This document shows positions 5,579 to 9,171 of a DNA stretch of 9,171 bases, piece by piece; the first letter of the stretch is position 1, and each line of letters begins with the position of its first letter. Under the pieces are notes generated by a model that was not told where the DNA came from, did no database searches, and worked only from the letters and a program-made list of their open reading frames with translations. Source of the DNA: an uncultured Porphyromonadaceae bacterium. GTDB lineage: Bacteria > Bacteroidota > Bacteroidia > Bacteroidales > Muribaculaceae. The translations under genes and the position numbers were made by a program. The stretch covers positions 1-9,171 of the forward strand of contig CAMWZE010000041.1 in NCBI GenBank assembly GCA_947178685.1, given 5' to 3'.

Positions 5579-8500
5579 ATGAAGAAATTTAACACAGCGT
5601 TACTCTCTTTCGCTCTGTTCGGCTCCGTCAGCGGGTTCGCACAACAGGGCTCGCTGTATGTGGATACCGGCACGAAGGGACATGAGATCAATCCCGGCAT
5701 GTATGGTATCTTCTTTGAGGAGATCAACCATTCAGGCGATGGAGGTCTCTATGCCGAGCTTATCCAAAACCGAGGTTTCGAGGAGCAGACTATCCCCGGA
5801 GGTTTCCATGAGACGGGAGACAATAAGATAGCCACCGACCGTTTTGTGCGCTACACCGACCTTGTATCCAATCAGCTCAACTGGGACTGGAATTATGCCG
5901 CCAAGAGCATGACCGGCTGGAAAGTGGAGGGTACGGATGCCAAGGTTGCATATGATGTGCTCACTCCTGAGATACCTCTGCATGAGAACACCCCCAACGC
6001 CATGCGTATGGTGATAGAGAGCGATGGCGCGGACCCTTCCGCACGATTAATCAACACCGGCTACTGGGGAATAGCCGTTGAGAAGGGGGAGAAATATAAC
6101 CTTCGTTTCTATGTAAATTCATCGGAATCGGTAAAAGGTTGTGAAGCTTACTTGGTAGATCCTGATGGCAATAGAGTGGGAGAGGTGAAGCTCGCGCTTA
6201 ACGGCAACGGAGAATGGCAGGAGCTTAAGGCCGAAATTACAGCCGAGGCCACCCTCACCGATGCCGAGTTCGTGCTTCAGTTCAATGGTAACGGCACGGT
6301 ATGGGTTGATTATGTGTCGCTCTTCCCGCAAAAGACTTTCAAGAACAGAGATAACGGCATGCGTCCCGATATCGCCGAGATGCTCGCAGGTCTCAAACCG
6401 AACTTCATGCGCTGGCCCGGTGGCTGTATAGTCGAGGGTATAGTGCTCGACAACCGTGTGAAATGGAAAGAGACTATCGGCGACCCGATGACCCGTCCCG
6501 GTCAGTATGACCTCTGGGGCTATCGCTCTACATGGGGAATGGGCTACCATGAGATTCTGCAGTTTTGCGAAGACCTGGGAATGGATTGCATGTTTGTGGG
6601 CAATGCCGGTCTCTCCTGCATAGGCTGGGGGGGACAATATGTGGCTCCCGGGAGCGACCTCGATCCTTATTACGAGGATATCCGCGACGCCATTGAATAT
6701 GCCATAGGCGACCCTGCCACCAACGAATGGGCTGCACGCCGGGCCGAGGCCGGTCATCCGGAGCCTTTCCCTCTGAAATATGTAGAGATAGGCAACGAGA
6801 ACTTCGGTCTGCGCTATGATGCCAACTACAAATATATTTACGAGCGCCTGAAGAAGGAATATCCCGATCTTACTTTCATTAACACCATGGGCCTTGATCA
6901 TGCAGTGGAATTTGATATCCATACAGATATGATCGATCCCCACTGGTATGTGGCTCCGGAGTTTTTCTACAACAACCGCTCGATGTTTGATCAGGTGCCG
7001 CGCGGCAACTATGAGATCTATGTGGGAGAATATGCCACCAACGTTCGTGTAGGTCAAGGCAATATGGATGCGGCTTTGTCGGAAGCGGTGTTCATGATGG
7101 ATATGGAGCGCAACTCCGATATAGTCAAGATGGCTTCCTACGCACCGCTGATCGAGAACAGCAATGCCCGCAACTGGACATGCAACCTTATCTGGCAGCG
7201 TTCAGGCGAGGTGTTTGGCCGTGCATCATATCATGTTCAGAAACTCTTCTCCGAGAACTTGCCCTCTTATAATGTGCCGTTCGCACTTCAGACCGATCGT
7301 CTTGGTGCGGCATACTCCGGCCGAGTGGGATTGGGAACATGGTTGACCACCGCAAAATTCCGTAATATGACTGTCACCACCCCCGACGGCAAGAAGCTGT
7401 ATTCACCTGACTTTGTCGGTCAGCGTCAGGAATGGACCGACATGCAAGGCACCTGGAATGTAAATGAAGATAGTGACTTCGTTCAGACCAACAGCGGCTT
7501 GTCTCGTTGTATCTCGCTTATGAACACTCTCGCTTTCAACGACTGTGTGATTGAGGTGGAAGCTTGCAAGATATCCGGATCGGAGGGCTTCCTTATAGTG
7601 TTTGGCGCCGATGACAACGACTGGGGTCATTATTATCAGTTCAACATCGGAGGCTGGGGCAACAAGCAGGTAGGCTTCGAGGATGTCACTGACGGTGTGG
7701 GCGCAGTTATCTCCGAGCGTCCCTCCTTCACTATCGAGAATGGTAAATGGTATAAGATCAAGGTGGTGTGCAGCAACGGCAGAATAGAGGGTTACATAGA
7801 TGGAGAGCTCTATTGCAGCCACGATTTCGGCACAATCCAGCCGGGACGTATAGCCGCCCATGCCGGATTTGACGAGAAATCAAATGCCACTGTGGTGAAG
7901 GTTGTAAACGCCGAGAGTGAACCTCTGTCGCTTAAGCTCAATATCAACGCTAATCTGTATGGCGACGCCGAGAAGTGTGTACTGAAATCAGCCACTCTAT
8001 TTGATGAGAACTCATTCAGCACCCCCGACCTTATATCCCCGCGATGGGAGAAGTTTACTGCCGTCGATGGCATGGAGATGGAATTTGATCCCTATTCACT
8101 TACTATACTGAAGATCTATTCTACACCGGCCGCTGAGGCTATGGAGATGCCGGGGAACGTGTTTACAAGCGATGTGCGTGAACTTAATGCTCCTGAGGAG
8201 ACTGGCAAGCGTATAGAGCTTAAGGAGGCAATCGAGGAGGCCGAAAAGGTCGCCTTCTCCGATCTTGAAGGCTATGAGGCACTTCAGAGTGCCGTGGAGG
8301 AGGCTAAGAGCATACTCAACTTAGGTGAGGATACGGCCTATCCCGCCGCAATCGACTCTCTCCGCAAGGCACTCAACGCATACTATAAGCTGCAGATGAT
8401 TCCTGCTAACGAACTTGAGGGAAAGATCGTGAACGGCGACTTCTCTAAGGATGGTGACAACACCGGTTGGAGCGGTAATCCTGTGGTGCGCAGCCATGTG

Positions 8501-9076
8501 GCTGAGATATTCAACGCCGGCTTCAATGTGTCGCAGACCATTGATGGCCTCGATGATGGATATTATATGGTTTACTTCCAAGGTCACTACCGCAACGGCA
8601 GTCATCCCGATGCCAACGCGCGCCATGCCGACGGCACAGAGGAACTCCTTGCCCGTTTCTCTCTCAATGATATGGAGAAGCCGGTTGTGTCGCTGATGGG
8701 TGAGGTGCACGACGGCTACTGGTGGGGCGCTCCCAACACTATGGAGGAGACGTGGGCGGTACACAGCGAGAATGCCGACCACTATGCCAACTATCTTATT
8801 GCCAAGGCCGACGACGGGAAGCTGACCATCTCACTGCATAAGTCGAAGCTATGCGACACCGACTGGTTTATCTTCGGCAATGTGCGTCTCTTCAAGGTGG
8901 CCACTTCGGCAGCTGCTGTGGAGGTAGTGGATGCTGATCTCTCAAGTTTCTCACCTGATGCCAAGATCTATGATCTTCAGGGTCGTCTTGTAGGCAGCTA
9001 CAGTGGTTTGCGTCGTCTCACTCCCGGAGTGTATGTGGTGAAGGAGGGAAGCCGTTCGGTCAAGATCTCCATATGA
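5579..9076 (+). CDS. Secreted multidomain GH51 alpha-L-arabinofuranosidase
   Basis: A 1165-residue exported retaining glycosidase expected to release terminal alpha-L-arabinofuranose from arabinan or arabinoxylan side chains. Signal peptide 1-22 (cleavage near FAQ-Q). The barrel starts at about 25 (GMYGIFFEEINHSGDGGLYAE), is interrupted by a CBM4/9-like beta-sandwich at about 110-250, and resumes with FMRWPGGCIVEG (276-287) and RPGQYDLWGY, as in the plant-type GH51 clade. Predicted acid/base Glu407 (IGNEN) and nucleophile Glu484 (YVGEYA) are present. The C-terminal sandwich begins after about 535, is interrupted by a concanavalin/DUF1080-like domain at about 592-775, and resumes to about 848 (LFDENSFSTP, SLTILKIY). 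Next come a helical stretch (about 875-937), a second carbohydrate-binding-like sandwich (about 945-1107) and a sorting-like tail (1127-1165). Bacterial GH51 enzymes are often about 500 residues; the excess is accessory domains. The adjacent genes give no polysaccharide-locus context. Confidence 0.93.
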   Translation: MKKFNTALLSFALFGSVSGFAQQGSLYVDTGTKGHEINPGMYGIFFEEINHSGDGGLYAELIQNRGFEEQTIPGGFHETGDNKIATDRFVRYTDLVSNQLNWDWNYAAKSMTGWKVEGTDAKVAYDVLTPEIPLHENTPNAMRMVIESDGADPSARLINTGYWGIAVEKGEKYNLRFYVNSSESVKGCEAYLVDPDGNRVGEVKLALNGNGEWQELKAEITAEATLTDAEFVLQFNGNGTVWVDYVSLFPQKTFKNRDNGMRPDIAEMLAGLKPNFMRWPGGCIVEGIVLDNRVKWKETIGDPMTRPGQYDLWGYRSTWGMGYHEILQFCEDLGMDCMFVGNAGLSCIGWGGQYVAPGSDLDPYYEDIRDAIEYAIGDPATNEWAARRAEAGHPEPFPLKYVEIGNENFGLRYDANYKYIYERLKKEYPDLTFINTMGLDHAVEFDIHTDMIDPHWYVAPEFFYNNRSMFDQVPRGNYEIYVGEYATNVRVGQGNMDAALSEAVFMMDMERNSDIVKMASYAPLIENSNARNWTCNLIWQRSGEVFGRASYHVQKLFSENLPSYNVPFALQTDRLGAAYSGRVGLGTWLTTAKFRNMTVTTPDGKKLYSPDFVGQRQEWTDMQGTWNVNEDSDFVQTNSGLSRCISLMNTLAFNDCVIEVEACKISGSEGFLIVFGADDNDWGHYYQFNIGGWGNKQVGFEDVTDGVGAVISERPSFTIENGKWYKIKVVCSNGRIEGYIDGELYCSHDFGTIQPGRIAAHAGFDEKSNATVVKVVNAESEPLSLKLNINANLYGDAEKCVLKSATLFDENSFSTPDLISPRWEKFTAVDGMEMEFDPYSLTILKIYSTPAAEAMEMPGNVFTSDVRELNAPEETGKRIELKEAIEEAEKVAFSDLEGYEALQSAVEEAKSILNLGEDTAYPAAIDSLRKALNAYYKLQMIPANELEGKIVNGDFSKDGDNTGWSGNPVVRSHVAEIFNAGFNVSQTIDGLDDGYYMVYFQGHYRNGSHPDANARHADGTEELLARFSLNDMEKPVVSLMGEVHDGYWWGAPNTMEETWAVHSENADHYANYLIAKADDGKLTISLHKSKLCDTDWFIFGNVRLFKVATSAAAVEVVDADLSSFSPDAKIYDLQGRLVGSYSGLRRLTPGVYVVKEGSRSVKISI

Positions 9077-9094
9077 TAAATCTCCATATGATAA
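9065..9094 (+). repeat. 15-base tandem duplication over the glycosidase stop codon
   Basis: ATCTCCATATGATAA occurs twice back to back (9065-9079 and 9080-9094). The first copy encodes the last codons Ile-Ser-Ile, the TGA stop and an in-frame TAA; the second copy repeats this outside the gene. As 15 is a multiple of three, the duplication leaves the reading frame and protein end unchanged. It looks like a recent slippage event with no evident function. Confidence 0.85.
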
Positions 9095-9104
9095 AATGAA
9101 AGAT

Positions 9105-9144
9105 ACCTCTCCGGAGTGCTTCTTTAGGAAGCTTCCGGAGAGGT
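9105..9144 (+). terminator. Strong hairpin terminator after the glycosidase gene
   Basis: ACCTCTCCGGA (9105-9115) pairs perfectly with TCCGGAGAGGT (9134-9144). Inside it, GCTTC (9118-9122) pairs with GAAGC (9128-9132) around a 5-base loop, with one G-U pair and a bulge between the two stems, giving about 17 pairs in total. It lies 28 bases after the stop codon and is followed by a weak T-rich run (TTATATT). The lack of a long T-tract makes it a somewhat atypical intrinsic terminator, but its place and strength fit the end of the transcript. It may also serve a convergent gene beyond the window. Confidence 0.8.
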
Positions 9145-9171
9145 TATATTAGAGAATGCAAGATATGAAAT

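Noticed and set aside
6119..7057. Long open frame (312 codons) on the minus strand inside the glycosidase gene
   Set aside because: It lies antisense to the GH51 barrel with its conserved motifs and catalytic residues; the translation shows no recognisable domain and no promoter. It is a codon-bias shadow.
1..9171. A novel defence, CRISPR or mobile system in the window
   Set aside because: All sizeable genes fall in recognised efflux, two-component or glycosidase families; there are no repeat-spacer arrays, transposase or integrase motifs, toxin-antitoxin pairs or tRNA-like attachment sites.

Overview
The window reads as Bacteroidales chromosome, and a gut Muribaculaceae- or Prevotella-like genome is the best guess. 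This is an inference from protein style and signals: the TolC-like protein carries the FGRN-D-P-TNTY stretch typical of Bacteroidetes, promoters fit the Bacteroidetes -7 element TAnnTTTG, Shine-Dalgarno sites are weak or absent, and the secreted glycosidase ends in a short 'IYDLQGR...GVYVVK' tail common in that order. No RNA gene, CRISPR array, insertion sequence or phage gene was seen.

Left half (1-3608, minus strand): an operon for a tripartite MacAB-TolC-like ABC efflux or export machine. It is transcribed right to left as outer-membrane channel (2202-3608), periplasmic adaptor (926-2179), ABC ATPase (228-908), then an FtsX/MacB-type permease whose first 65 codons are present before the window edge (1-196). 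Gaps are 22, 17 and 31 bases. The 3' end of the ATPase gene carries a near-perfect 24-base inverted repeat.

Middle (3609-5473): a divergent control region and a plus-strand two-component system. The control region holds a perfect 7+5+7 inverted repeat (ATGTCTA-AAAAA-TAGACAT) and promoter-like elements for both directions. The response regulator (3815-4390) has an NtrC-type receiver and an NtrC-type Fis helix-turn-helix but lacks the central sigma-54 AAA+ module. The histidine kinase (4493-5473) has two membrane helices with almost no periplasmic loop. The simplest reading is that the kinase senses something in or at the inner membrane, the regulator binds the palindrome, and the efflux operon is its target.

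Right half (5474-9171, plus strand): a 105-base promoter region with a 15-base palindrome over the TAnnTTTG box, then one large secreted glycosidase gene (1165 residues, GH51 alpha-L-arabinofuranosidase, plant-type clade). The enzyme is multidomain: signal peptide, (beta/alpha)8 barrel with an inserted CBM4/9-like domain, a concanavalin-like domain inserted in the C-terminal sandwich, a helical linker, a second beta-sandwich and a sorting-like tail. Its stop codon lies in a 15-base tandem duplication, and a strong hairpin terminator follows. It has no visible SusC/SusD partner here and looks functionally separate from the efflux locus.

The most unusual items are the AAA-less NtrC-type regulator with its candidate operator, the inverted repeat at the ATPase-permease junction, and the glycosidase domain architecture. 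None amounts to a clearly new system from sequence reading alone.
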